Positions 13,855 to 20,605 of a stretch of DNA of 22,790 nt are shown here, in pieces. Source of the DNA: Fidelibacterota bacterium (GTDB taxonomy: Bacteria > Fidelibacterota > Fidelibacteria > Fidelibacterales > Fidelibacteraceae); NCBI GenBank assembly GCA_029931905.1, contig JAOZRH010000013.1:1-22790 (forward strand), written 5' to 3'. Position 1 is the stretch's first letter. Each line of letters begins with the position of its first letter. Below the pieces are notes generated by a model. It did not search any database and was not told the origin of the DNA. It was given only the letters and a program-made list of their open reading frames with translations. The position numbers and the translations under genes were made by a program.

Positions 13855-14385
13855 TTATTTCTTTTTTGAACTACTCCAAGAGGCTGCTGCTTCTTTGAAT
13901 GTTTTACCTTTCTTCATCTCTTTCTTAATATGTAAGTTATATTTAGAAGGTTTCCTTTTACCTTTTGTTTTCTTTTTAGGTTGAGTTGAAGGTTCAAAAT
14001 CTACTTGAGAATTTTCTGCTTTTACATCTTTACCTGCTGATTTTTTAATATCTCCTTTACCTCCCATATAATCTTTTTTACCAGGTTTAGTTTTAGAAGG
14101 TGCATCTTTAGTTCCTGCTTTTTTCTTCATTCTTGTATTAGCAGGAATTCGTTCGGTATATCGTTTAGAGATGACTTGTTTATGAGTTAATACATCACCA
14201 CTTTTCTTTTTCTTTACATTAAACTCCTTAAGTTTATTCTCTAATTGTTCTGCAGACATTTTACTGATTCCAGGAATAGTGCGAGGTTCATCTTTAGTTC
14301 CTTTGATACTTCTATTAAAGGCTACTAATAACTTACGGGCAGCACCTTTACTTAAATAATGATCTGATCCAACTTGAACGGGCAT
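13855..14385 (-). CDS. lysine-rich, probably DNA-binding protein (176 residues)
   Basis: This highly basic protein has three parts. Residues 10-58 form a likely helical N-terminal domain (LSKGAARKLLVAFNRS, then ISKMSAEQLENKLKEFNV, which loosely recalls a SAP-type helix pair). Residues 59-145 are a disordered Lys/Gly/Pro linker. The C terminus (147-170) has SKYNLHIKKEMKKGKTFKEA followed by a conserved-type Trp, an arrangement like the first helices of HMG-like proteins found in giant viruses. Placed among capsid genes with a late-type promoter, it is probably a genome-condensing core protein. That role is inferred from charge, motif and position. Confidence 0.75.
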   Translation of the reverse strand: MPVQVGSDHYLSKGAARKLLVAFNRSIKGTKDEPRTIPGISKMSAEQLENKLKEFNVKKKKSGDVLTHKQVISKRYTERIPANTRMKKKAGTKDAPSKTKPGKKDYMGGKGDIKKSAGKDVKAENSQVDFEPSTQPKKKTKGKRKPSKYNLHIKKEMKKGKTFKEAAASWSSSKKK

Positions 14386-14431
14386 TCTTATATATTAATT
14401 ACAATAAAATAAATGTAATTAAAATATTTAA

Positions 14432-14770
14432 TTAGGCTACAAGACCCATTTTTAATTGTTTCTTCTTAAGGTAAGCAATTCGTTTCTTTTCTAAAATCTT
14501 TTCTCTATTTTTATCATAAAATTTTTTACTTGCAATTTTAATTTTTGCTTTTCCTTTATCACTCTTTTGATATTTTCTAATATATTTTTTCTTATTTTCC
14601 ATCATTCTTGTAGTGTATTCTTTAAGTTCATCAAAATCCATATCGGTAATTTTCTTTTTTGATTTCAAAACTCCTAAAGTTTCTTGATGTTTTCCGCAAG
14701 GGTCATTTTCTTGAAAGTCGTCGTCATTCGTAATACATTCTTGATTGCTGAATTCTTCTTGAGTAGTCAT
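14432..14770 (-). CDS. small acidic-then-basic protein with early-type TGCGTT box (112 residues)
   Basis: The first 40 residues are acidic with three cysteines. The remainder is a highly basic helix (KKYIRKYQKSDKGKAKIKIA, then KKFYDKNREKILEKKR). The latter resembles the YxKNKEKI-type repeats seen in many giant-virus proteins of unknown role. No enzymatic motif is visible. Upstream, TGCGTT lies 43 bases before the ATG, with TTATTATATA directly before it, so it combines the early box and the common TATA box but lacks TTTAGGA boxes. A nucleic-acid-binding role is plausible from composition only. Confidence 0.7.
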   Translation of the reverse strand: MTTQEEFSNQECITNDDDFQENDPCGKHQETLGVLKSKKKITDMDFDELKEYTTRMMENKKKYIRKYQKSDKGKAKIKIASKKFYDKNREKILEKKRIAYLKKKQLKMGLVA

Positions 14771-14822
14771 TATATAATAACTATAGATATTATTTTTTTA
14801 ACAACTGAACGCATATAAACAA
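14771..14822 (-). promoter_or_regulatory. promoter of the 112-residue gene
   Basis: In gene orientation, ATGCGTT (TGCGTT at 14813 to 14808) is followed by CAGTTGTT, an A-run and ATCTATAGTTATTATATA running into the ATG. This is a shortened version of the early-type promoter. The 52-base gap also contains the end of the 67-residue gene's 5' neighbour region. Confidence 0.45.
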
Positions 14823-15026
14823 TTATTTACCATTTTTATTAGGGGTAGTTCCGAAAATTTGAGATTGTTTAGGTGGTTTTTTCTTCGGTTTTTTCTTAAG
14901 ATTTACGAGAAACTCGTCTTCTCCTTGATATTTTCCTTCTAAATTTGAAGTTCCTTGATGTAAAGATTTAGGATTAGTTTTCTTAAAAGTTTTAATCTTT
15001 TTATCTTGTTTAAAAGTTTTAAACAT
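14823..15026 (-). CDS. 67-residue basic protein
   Basis: A short, strongly Lys-rich protein (MFKTFKQDKKIKTFKK at the start, KKKPKKKPPKQ near residues 45-55) with no predicted fold. It resembles cationic core peptides of adenovirus-like viruses in charge and size only. The start is supported by AATATATAATAAAA before the ATG and by the head-to-head arrangement with the 741-residue gene. It could condense DNA in the virion. The coding call rests on compact packing, the promoter and the absence of a better frame. Confidence 0.6.
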   Translation of the reverse strand: MFKTFKQDKKIKTFKKTNPKSLHQGTSNLEGKYQGEDEFLVNLKKKPKKKPPKQSQIFGTTPNKNGK

Positions 15027-15056
15027 TTTTATTATATATTAGAATTATATAATAAT
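15027..15056. promoter_or_regulatory. 30-base bidirectional late-type promoter
   Basis: Only 30 bases separate the start codons of the 67-residue (minus) and 741-residue (plus) genes. The interval is almost wholly A and T, with a TATA-like word facing each way (TATATAAT on the minus strand, ATTATATAATAAT on the plus strand). It marks the switch from the leftward to the rightward transcribed half of the structural region. Confidence 0.45.
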
Positions 15057-17282
15057 ATGAGTTTAGTTTTTTTAAAGAACGAAAGTAATTCAGTAGGTAA
15101 TGATAATCATCAAAAACCTTATGATTTTACTAATCATTTTGCTTCTTCTATGGTCTTACCTCCTAATAGTCAAGTTGCGTTTATTTCAGCAACAATGCAA
15201 CGCAAAGAAAATGTTGAAATTGGAGAACCTAATAATGTTATTTATCAGCAGATTGGTATTCCTGCCCTAAATAAGGTAATGCCTATATATCTTGAAGATC
15301 AGGTTCAGTCTGATTGGACTAATGTATTAAGTGAGATGATTTTTAATATGAATAATTGGGGAGGTCAAGCAGATTTTATGACTGATGAACTTGTATCACC
15401 TTATAATAGAGGTTGGACTGGTGCTTATTCAACTACTACTGATCTAATTACTATAAAACAAAGGCAAAGATTATCTCCTCCTGATTTTGGAGTTCAATTC
15501 AATCCTATGAGAGCAGAGGCAACTGGCTTTGCTTGGGGAGGAATTAACGAGTTAGGTGTTAGTTTTAGACAATCTCCTAATCTTGTAGTTCAATATAATG
15601 GAGGAATTCCTTCAGAACTTCCTGTAAATCTTGGTGTTGCTACATCTTGCGGTAGGTGTAATTTAGATTTATTTAACGGACAGGCTACAGGAACACCCGT
15701 TCAATATAACGATCAGAGTTGGGGAATGGTTTATTCTAATACAGGTATTAAGAGGAGTTTAGGTAATGTTCTTGCTGGAGGAGGTTGGAATCCGACAGGA
15801 AACGGAGTTGGAGGTGCTGGAGTTTATCAGGTAGATTGTTCCGTTCAGGCTGATAGTGCTATTAATCCTCCTACTGCAACATCTTCTAATGTTCCTAATT
15901 TATGCGTTGGAGTTCAATCAATACAATTTATACAGGGACAAGAGGCAGGAACTCCTGGTAATTCAGGTTTTTTATCTAATCTTGATCTGAATAATAGTGT
16001 AGGTGGTGCGGGAGGTAGTCAAACTAATTCAAGATATACTCTTGGTGTAAGGATTGATAGACAAATTTTATATGTTGAAGTTCAAAATGCTGATGCTGGT
16101 GCTGCGGACGCTGGAGGCTTACCTGCTTTAGGTGCTTGTGGTAATTCAAGACATTCTATTGTTTATCAAATGGATTTAAATGATTGGTCGGCTCAAACGG
16201 CTCAACCTCCTCCTGCAATTTCTAATCCTCTTCGTAAATTTCAATTAAGATTTAGATGGACTACACCTTATTGTATGGCTGTTGAAGGTTCTACTAATTA
16301 CGATCAGGATAATGATGTTGGTGATTGGTATTTACTATATGATATGGCTACTGGTGATACTCCTGCTGGAGCGGGTGCTGCTACAATTACTTATATTCCT
16401 TCTTGGTATGGTGATATGGCTCTTTGTATGTATAATAGAAATAGATGTCGTCAAGAAGCCTATGGAAATTTTGATGTAAGACGATGTTATAGTGGTGCTT
16501 TAGGTTTATTTCCTGGTTATGAGGAAATGATGAGTAAGCCTGGAAGTTATTCAGGAGATCCGATAGTTGGAAGTGCTACAAGATGGTTTAAAACAATTAA
16601 ACAGGCTGACTTACCTGCTGCTGGAGTTCCTGAAACTTTTGATGCTGCGGGGTTCGCTCAAAAAGAAATTTATTTAGTATGTAATCCTCTAATTGATACT
16701 CCTATTTCTATTGATAAATTTAAAAAATGGAAACCTGCTTACCTCGTAGAACCTCGTTTTACATTAAATCAACCTAATACTAATATAGGTGTATTAATGG
16801 GTTTAGTTAATTCGGGTGATGATGGTGCAGTTGAAATTCCTCCTGATGCTGCTGGTGATTTTTCTGCTTACGGAATTATTGGAATTGCTGGAGTTAGTGA
16901 AGATGATATTAAGCAGTCAATTCATATACAACTTACTGACTTACCTATTCAAAGTAGAAACGGAGTAAGTTCTCAACAAGTTGCTGATATTGCTGTAGTT
17001 CATAATTATGGTGATGGAGGAACAAGTGTAGGAGGTAAATTAGTTTATCAACATTATACTAATGAAAAGAATTTTATTGATCTGAATAATATTGGTGAAA
17101 TAACATTAAATAGATTAAGAGTTTATTGCAGTTATGATAATAATGAACCTGCTGTTGGATTAATTGATAAAACAGATGTTTTAATTATGTTTAGACAGAA
17201 ACCTTCAACTGATACATCAATACCTAATCAAGTTATTAGTGGTATGAGTATTGATACTGGAAATATAACAAGAGTTATGTAA
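15057..17282 (+). CDS. putative penton or minor capsid protein (741 residues)
   Basis: I choose ATG at 15057 (MSLVFLKNESNS), since ATTATATAATAAT lies just before it; an upstream in-frame ATG at 15006 would overlap the opposing gene. Near the N terminus is YDFTNHFASSMVLPPNSQVA, a pattern (F..xF, hydrophobic, PPNS, hydrophobic) that recalls penton-like proteins of polinton-like viruses and some marine giant viruses. The rest is Gly/Asn/Ala-rich and beta-like, without membrane segments. The C-terminal part (LNNIGEITLNRLRVYCSYDN, then VLIMFRQKP) looks like closing jelly-roll strands. The N-terminal pattern aligns without gaps to that of the 983-residue protein. A vertex or minor capsid role is inferred. 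Confidence 0.6.
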   Translation: MSLVFLKNESNSVGNDNHQKPYDFTNHFASSMVLPPNSQVAFISATMQRKENVEIGEPNNVIYQQIGIPALNKVMPIYLEDQVQSDWTNVLSEMIFNMNNWGGQADFMTDELVSPYNRGWTGAYSTTTDLITIKQRQRLSPPDFGVQFNPMRAEATGFAWGGINELGVSFRQSPNLVVQYNGGIPSELPVNLGVATSCGRCNLDLFNGQATGTPVQYNDQSWGMVYSNTGIKRSLGNVLAGGGWNPTGNGVGGAGVYQVDCSVQADSAINPPTATSSNVPNLCVGVQSIQFIQGQEAGTPGNSGFLSNLDLNNSVGGAGGSQTNSRYTLGVRIDRQILYVEVQNADAGAADAGGLPALGACGNSRHSIVYQMDLNDWSAQTAQPPPAISNPLRKFQLRFRWTTPYCMAVEGSTNYDQDNDVGDWYLLYDMATGDTPAGAGAATITYIPSWYGDMALCMYNRNRCRQEAYGNFDVRRCYSGALGLFPGYEEMMSKPGSYSGDPIVGSATRWFKTIKQADLPAAGVPETFDAAGFAQKEIYLVCNPLIDTPISIDKFKKWKPAYLVEPRFTLNQPNTNIGVLMGLVNSGDDGAVEIPPDAAGDFSAYGIIGIAGVSEDDIKQSIHIQLTDLPIQSRNGVSSQQVADIAVVHNYGDGGTSVGGKLVYQHYTNEKNFIDLNNIGEITLNRLRVYCSYDNNEPAVGLIDKTDVLIMFRQKPSTDTSIPNQVISGMSIDTGNITRVM

Positions 17283-17310
17283 TTATAATTTTCTTATTTT
17301 ATAATATAAA

Positions 17311-17556
17311 ATGATGAAATTTATTTATTGGGCTATTGGTGTAAGAGAACAGGAACAGAAAAATTCATTAAATCCTAATAGTATGTCTCCTATACCTCAA
17401 AATAGATTTGTAAATTACGCAAGAGAATTAGTAGAAAAAGATGAAGATAAAGAACCTCATAAGACCATATATGGTTTTAAAAAATGGGAAAGAAGTCAAA
17501 AACAAAGAAAACAACAAGCGGATTATAATAAATGGTATGATTATTTTAATCATTAA
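17311..17556 (+). CDS. unknown 81-residue protein
   Basis: A short protein beginning MMKFIYWAIGVREQEQ, with an aromatic N terminus and a basic, aromatic C-terminal half (YGFKKWERSQKQRKQQADYN then KWYDYFNH). It is not recognised. It begins 28 bases after the 741-residue gene with its own TTTTATAATATAAA box at the ATG, so it may be co-expressed with the capsid genes. The first of two consecutive ATGs is taken as the start. Confidence 0.6.
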   Translation: MMKFIYWAIGVREQEQKNSLNPNSMSPIPQNRFVNYARELVEKDEDKEPHKTIYGFKKWERSQKQRKQQADYNKWYDYFNH

Positions 17557-17647
17557 GAATCAGATCCTTTAGGAATATTTAAAATATATAGAAAAAAACT
17601 TTTAGTGCGTTTAAATTTTAAAATAAAATATCTTTAGATATTATATA
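17557..17647 (+). promoter_or_regulatory. composite early promoter of the nuclease gene
   Basis: The region reads TCAGATCCTTTAGGAA (17560-17575), then an ATATATAGAAAAAAACTTTT stretch leading into AGTGCGTT (17584-17611), then TTTAGATATTATATA just before the ATG. The first two parts are nearly identical to those upstream of the last gene at 21893-21946. The final TATA box is instead the form used by the capsid-like genes, so this promoter may serve both early and late times. Confidence 0.6.
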
Positions 17648-18208
17648 ATGAGAAAAAGACTGCCTAAAAGCAACTGGAACGATGCCGTATGCATCAAAGA
17701 CCGAGCGATGGGACGAGACAACGAGAACTGGTTTGAGAACTGGTTAATAACAACAGATTTTTTTAAAACTAACTGGGAAACTCGTAAGGGGTGTAGAACT
17801 AATTGGGATATTATTGACTACAAGAGTGAGCCTGATGAAGATGATCCGATGATTAGAATGATTGAATTAAAATCAAGAAGAAATAGAGTAGATGATTTTT
17901 GGGATACTATGATAGGTGAAAATAAACTTATTGAAGCAAGAAAGATGATGGAAAAAGGTTATAAAGTATATTTCTTCTTTTTATTTACGAGCAAGAAAGG
18001 AGATGAACGAGAACTATATTTTTTTGATTCAGAAAAATGTAGATATGGCTTGTATCATAACAAAGGTTTAAACTGCACTTTAAAAGACGCAGGAACAACT
18101 CGTAGAGGTAAAAGGGAAATTAAAAAACATTTATTTATACCTCATAAACTATTACATAATGTTAAAGATTATAAAGATATTATGGAGTATCATAGGAAAC
18201 GAGATTAA
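17648..18208 (+). CDS. PD-(D/E)XK-type endonuclease (186 residues)
   Basis: The pattern fits a restriction-endonuclease-like fold: a conserved-type Glu in the first helix (WFENWL, 28-33), WDIID with Asp54, and IELKSR with the Glu73-x-Lys75 catalytic pair. GENKLIEA (90-97) has a Lys/Glu helix after the core. Strand GYKVYFFFLFTS (104-115) and a basic tail follow. Such nucleases serve as Holliday-junction resolvases, recombination exonucleases or homing-type enzymes in DNA viruses. Here expression from a promoter of the polymerase class points to replication or recombination. The extended DYKSEPDEDDP insert between the two catalytic positions is acidic and unusual. The exact substrate is unknown. 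Confidence 0.72.
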   Translation: MRKRLPKSNWNDAVCIKDRAMGRDNENWFENWLITTDFFKTNWETRKGCRTNWDIIDYKSEPDEDDPMIRMIELKSRRNRVDDFWDTMIGENKLIEARKMMEKGYKVYFFFLFTSKKGDERELYFFDSEKCRYGLYHNKGLNCTLKDAGTTRRGKREIKKHLFIPHKLLHNVKDYKDIMEYHRKRD

Positions 18209-18272
18209 TTAAAATTATTATAAAACTATAAAAAGTTTAAAAGAATTTTTTATATTTTTAAAGATTATAAGA

Positions 18273-19046
18273 ATGAGTGATTTAGAATTATTTCCTGCAA
18301 TTAATCCTAATTTAGATGAAGTGGCTGAAGAATCAGCAGAATCAGATCAAAATATAAAAGTAGTAATTGAAGATAAAAAAATTTTAAAACAAAAAGACAT
18401 CTTTGATATGAAATATAATAAAGAAAAAAAAGAACCTAAAGAAGCCGTTAGTAGAACTGGACGAGTTAAAGAGACAAAAGTAGATGAGTTTAACGACCAG
18501 GACAAAGAAACTCAACGAGTTCAGGAGGTCAAAAACGCAGCAAGGAACTCAACGAGTTCAAAATATAAACACCTTGAAGCAGCGAGAGCAAAGGGAATTT
18601 TAACCCGAAAGGAAAAAGCAGCAAAGAGACGAGAAGAAAAAGCAGAAGCAAAAAGATTAAAAGATATTGAAAAACAAAAGAGAAGAGAAGCAACTAAAGA
18701 GCGTAATAGAGTTAAAGCAAGAGAAAGATATAGACGACTTAAAGCAGAAAAAGAAGAAAAGAAAAAATCAGATCCTATTGATATACCTCAAAGAAAACCT
18801 CAATACATTCCTCGTAATAATAGTAATATGAGTTTTAAGCAATTCTCATCATATATGATGCGATATGAGGAGATGAAAGATAAATATAAAACTTACAAAA
18901 ATAGAAAGCAAATAAACAATAAAGAAAAAGAAAAAAATACAAAAATTTTGCAGCAAAAACCTAAAAAAGAATTTCCTGATAATTACCCGTTAAGTCATTT
19001 ATATGGCGTAAATAGGTTTAAACCTACAAATTTTAACGACTTTTAA
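18273..19046 (+). CDS. basic coiled-coil protein (257 residues)
   Basis: The N-terminal 50 residues are acidic (ending KQKDIFDMKYNK). Residues 97-165 form a long, highly charged helix starting KYKHLEAARAKGILTRKEKA and continuing as Lys/Arg/Glu repeats. A C-terminal tail has SFKQFSSYMMRYEEMKDKYK and NYPLSHLYGVNRFKP. I recall similar HLxxARxKG-type helices in proteins of giant and polinton-like viruses, often encoded beside the packaging ATPase, but no function is established. It lies 36 bases before the ATPase gene on the same strand. It may be a scaffold or a DNA-bridging virion protein. Confidence 0.7.
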   Translation: MSDLELFPAINPNLDEVAEESAESDQNIKVVIEDKKILKQKDIFDMKYNKEKKEPKEAVSRTGRVKETKVDEFNDQDKETQRVQEVKNAARNSTSSKYKHLEAARAKGILTRKEKAAKRREEKAEAKRLKDIEKQKRREATKERNRVKARERYRRLKAEKEEKKKSDPIDIPQRKPQYIPRNNSNMSFKQFSSYMMRYEEMKDKYKTYKNRKQINNKEKEKNTKILQQKPKKEFPDNYPLSHLYGVNRFKPTNFNDF

Positions 19047-19047
19047 A

Positions 19048-19079
19048 CTTTTATAAAATAATTTAATCTTTTATAAAAG
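19048..19079. repeat. two TTTTATAAAA palindromes between genes
   Basis: CTTTTATAAAA (19048-19058) and CTTTTATAAAAG (19068-19079) are separated by nine bases. They fill the gap between the coiled-coil gene and the ATPase gene. They could be a 3' hairpin of the first transcript, the TATA-like box of the second, or both. Confidence 0.35.
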
Positions 19080-19082
19080 TAT

Positions 19083-19889
19083 ATGAATACGAGAAGTAAA
19101 ACTAAAGTTGATGATGATGATGTTCTTTCTAATGATAATAGTTTAGAAATAATACCTATTAGACCTTTACCTATTAATGAAAATAAAAAGTATCACCCTC
19201 ATTTACCTTCTATTAATAGAAACGCAGGTTCAATTACACTATTAATTGGGGCTACATCAGCAGGTAAGACGACAACCCTCGTAAATATGACGATGGGTAA
19301 AAATTTTTGGGGAGGTAAGCAGTCTGCTTTTGAAAAAATTTATTTATTTAGTCCTTCTGTTCTTGTAGATGATAGTATCAGACATTTAAAGGAAGTCGCC
19401 GAGTGGAAAACTGATTTTAAAGATGAATATTTACAGGAGATATTAGCAAGACAATTAACTTTTGAGAAAAAAGATATGCCGAAGATATTAATTATAGTAG
19501 ATGATGCTGTTGGAATGATACATAGAAATAGTGCATTAAATAAATTTTTAAGTAGATATAGACATTACAATGCAAATGTAATAATGTCCGTTCAACATTT
19601 CAGATCTATTAGTCCTATTGGAAGAGCAAATGCTACTAATGTTTTATTGTTTAATGGTATAGTTAATGCTAAAGAGATGGAAAAGATACAAGAAGAATGG
19701 GGTGGTATATATAAAGATACTTTAGAAAGAATGTATTACAAGTTCGCTAATAAAAAGTATCAATTTTTGCACTTGATGTTGCGTAAAAATCCTGCTGAAA
19801 TGTTTTTAAATTTTCAAAAGAAATTAGATTGGGAAAAATATGTATCTAAAAAGATAAGAGATAAGATGAACGGAGATGAAGCAGAATAA
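19083..19889 (+). CDS. genome-packaging ATPase, A32/FtsK-HerA-like
   Basis: This P-loop motor pumps the genome into the preformed capsid. Walker A is GATSAGKTT (56-64), preceded by the strand GSITLLI. Walker B is KILIIVDDAVG (134-144), ending in Asp-Asp where the usual second acid is Glu. A polar sensor segment IMSVQHFRSIS (167-177) is followed by Arg181 and Asn183 (GRANATN), matching the Q...R.N layout of A32-type ATPases in poxviruses, giant viruses, virophages and polinton-like viruses. The 268-residue length is typical. The Asp-Asp Walker B is a noteworthy variant, but the rest of the site is intact. It lies within the plus-strand assembly cluster with no early boxes, fitting late expression. 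Confidence 0.88.
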   Translation: MNTRSKTKVDDDDVLSNDNSLEIIPIRPLPINENKKYHPHLPSINRNAGSITLLIGATSAGKTTTLVNMTMGKNFWGGKQSAFEKIYLFSPSVLVDDSIRHLKEVAEWKTDFKDEYLQEILARQLTFEKKDMPKILIIVDDAVGMIHRNSALNKFLSRYRHYNANVIMSVQHFRSISPIGRANATNVLLFNGIVNAKEMEKIQEEWGGIYKDTLERMYYKFANKKYQFLHLMLRKNPAEMFLNFQKKLDWEKYVSKKIRDKMNGDEAE

Positions 19890-19908
19890 TAATCTTTATT
19901 ATAATTAT

Positions 19909-20136
19909 ATGGGAACTCAATCAGTTATTTTTAACAAAAAGAATTTTACTTTAGGTCAGGCAAAGAGTTGGATTAAACGCAATAAGTTTAAGCAGTCATA
20001 CAGGAACTATAATAATAAAAAACCTGAAGAAACAACGCATTATTGGAGATTTAGACAGGAAGCCCCTAATAAATATAAAAATTATTATATGAAAAAGGTA
20101 AGGGAAGGTGTGTTTTATGTTATTGGAAGAAAATAA
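19909..20136 (+). CDS. small conserved-type basic protein (75 residues)
   Basis: The start at 19909 (MGTQSVIFNKKNFTL) is preferred because TATAATTAT immediately precedes it; an upstream in-frame ATG at 19876 would overlap the ATPase end and add an unlikely Asn/Tyr-rich leader. The layout QSVIFNKKNFTLGQAKSWIK, then HYWRFRQ, then GVFYVIGRK recalls a small protein family spread among phages and giant viruses in which a helix follows a QSV-type strand and an RFRQ strand closes the fold. The function of that family is not known to me. Confidence 0.7.
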   Translation: MGTQSVIFNKKNFTLGQAKSWIKRNKFKQSYRNYNNKKPEETTHYWRFRQEAPNKYKNYYMKKVREGVFYVIGRK

Positions 20137-20152
20137 TATTGCATTATTATAT

Positions 20153-20329
20153 ATGCCGTTTCAGATCAAGAAAGTTGGTAAAAAATATAAACTTTGGAAT
20201 ATTAAGAAGAAAGTATATGTAAAAAAAGAATTTAATAGTAAGGAGACTGCTGTAAGTGCTGGTAAAAATTATATGAAGTATAGAAATGAAAAACCTTATT
20301 TAAAAGGTAATAAAATCTTATCTAAATAG
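20153..20329 (+). CDS. small basic protein (58 residues)
   Basis: The start at 20153 (MPFQIKKVGKKYKLWN) has ATTATTAT at the ATG; the longer frame from 20108 would overlap the previous gene and add an odd leader. The protein is beta-like at first (KKYKLWNIKKKVYVKK) and then helical (SKETAVSAGKNYMKYR). Tiny MPF-type proteins with a GKYKL-like strand pair and a KEKA-like helix occur widely in viral genomes. It sits between the 75- and 77-residue genes with only a few bases on either side. Function is unknown. Confidence 0.65.
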   Translation: MPFQIKKVGKKYKLWNIKKKVYVKKEFNSKETAVSAGKNYMKYRNEKPYLKGNKILSK

Positions 20330-20332
20330 TAT

Positions 20333-20566
20333 ATGAACGGGACTACAACAGGTCAAGAATTTAATAATCCTTTTGATTATGAAACTACTACTTATATTGC
20401 TTTAGGATTATTCGTTTTATCAGAAGTAATGCCTTTTATTAAGAAAACTAAAGGTGCTGGTGTTATACATTCACTTATATGTTTATTACAGGGAAGTAAG
20501 TGTATGATTGATAAAACATTAGAAGCAGCAAAAGCGGTAGTTGAAGAGAAGGAGGACAAAGTATAA
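20333..20566 (+). CDS. small probable membrane protein (77 residues)
   Basis: One clear hydrophobic segment, TYIALGLFVLSEVMPFI (about residues 20-36), is followed by a lysine-rich turn, a second moderately hydrophobic stretch (AGVIHSLICLLQGSKCM) and a charged helical tail (EAAKAVVEEKEDKV). The SE-hydrophobic-PF signature followed by basic residues is one I recall from small proteins in giant viruses. The start lies three bases after the previous stop, next to TAGTAT. It could sit in an internal virion membrane or a host membrane. Confidence 0.65.
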   Translation: MNGTTTGQEFNNPFDYETTTYIALGLFVLSEVMPFIKKTKGAGVIHSLICLLQGSKCMIDKTLEAAKAVVEEKEDKV

Positions 20567-20605
20567 AAATTAAATAATTTATTATATATATTTATAATAT
20601 ATAAA

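Noticed and set aside
15006..15056. 17-residue N-terminal extension of the 741-residue protein
   Set aside because: It would overlap the opposing 67-residue gene and begin inside it; the ATG at 15057 has the standard TATA-like box.
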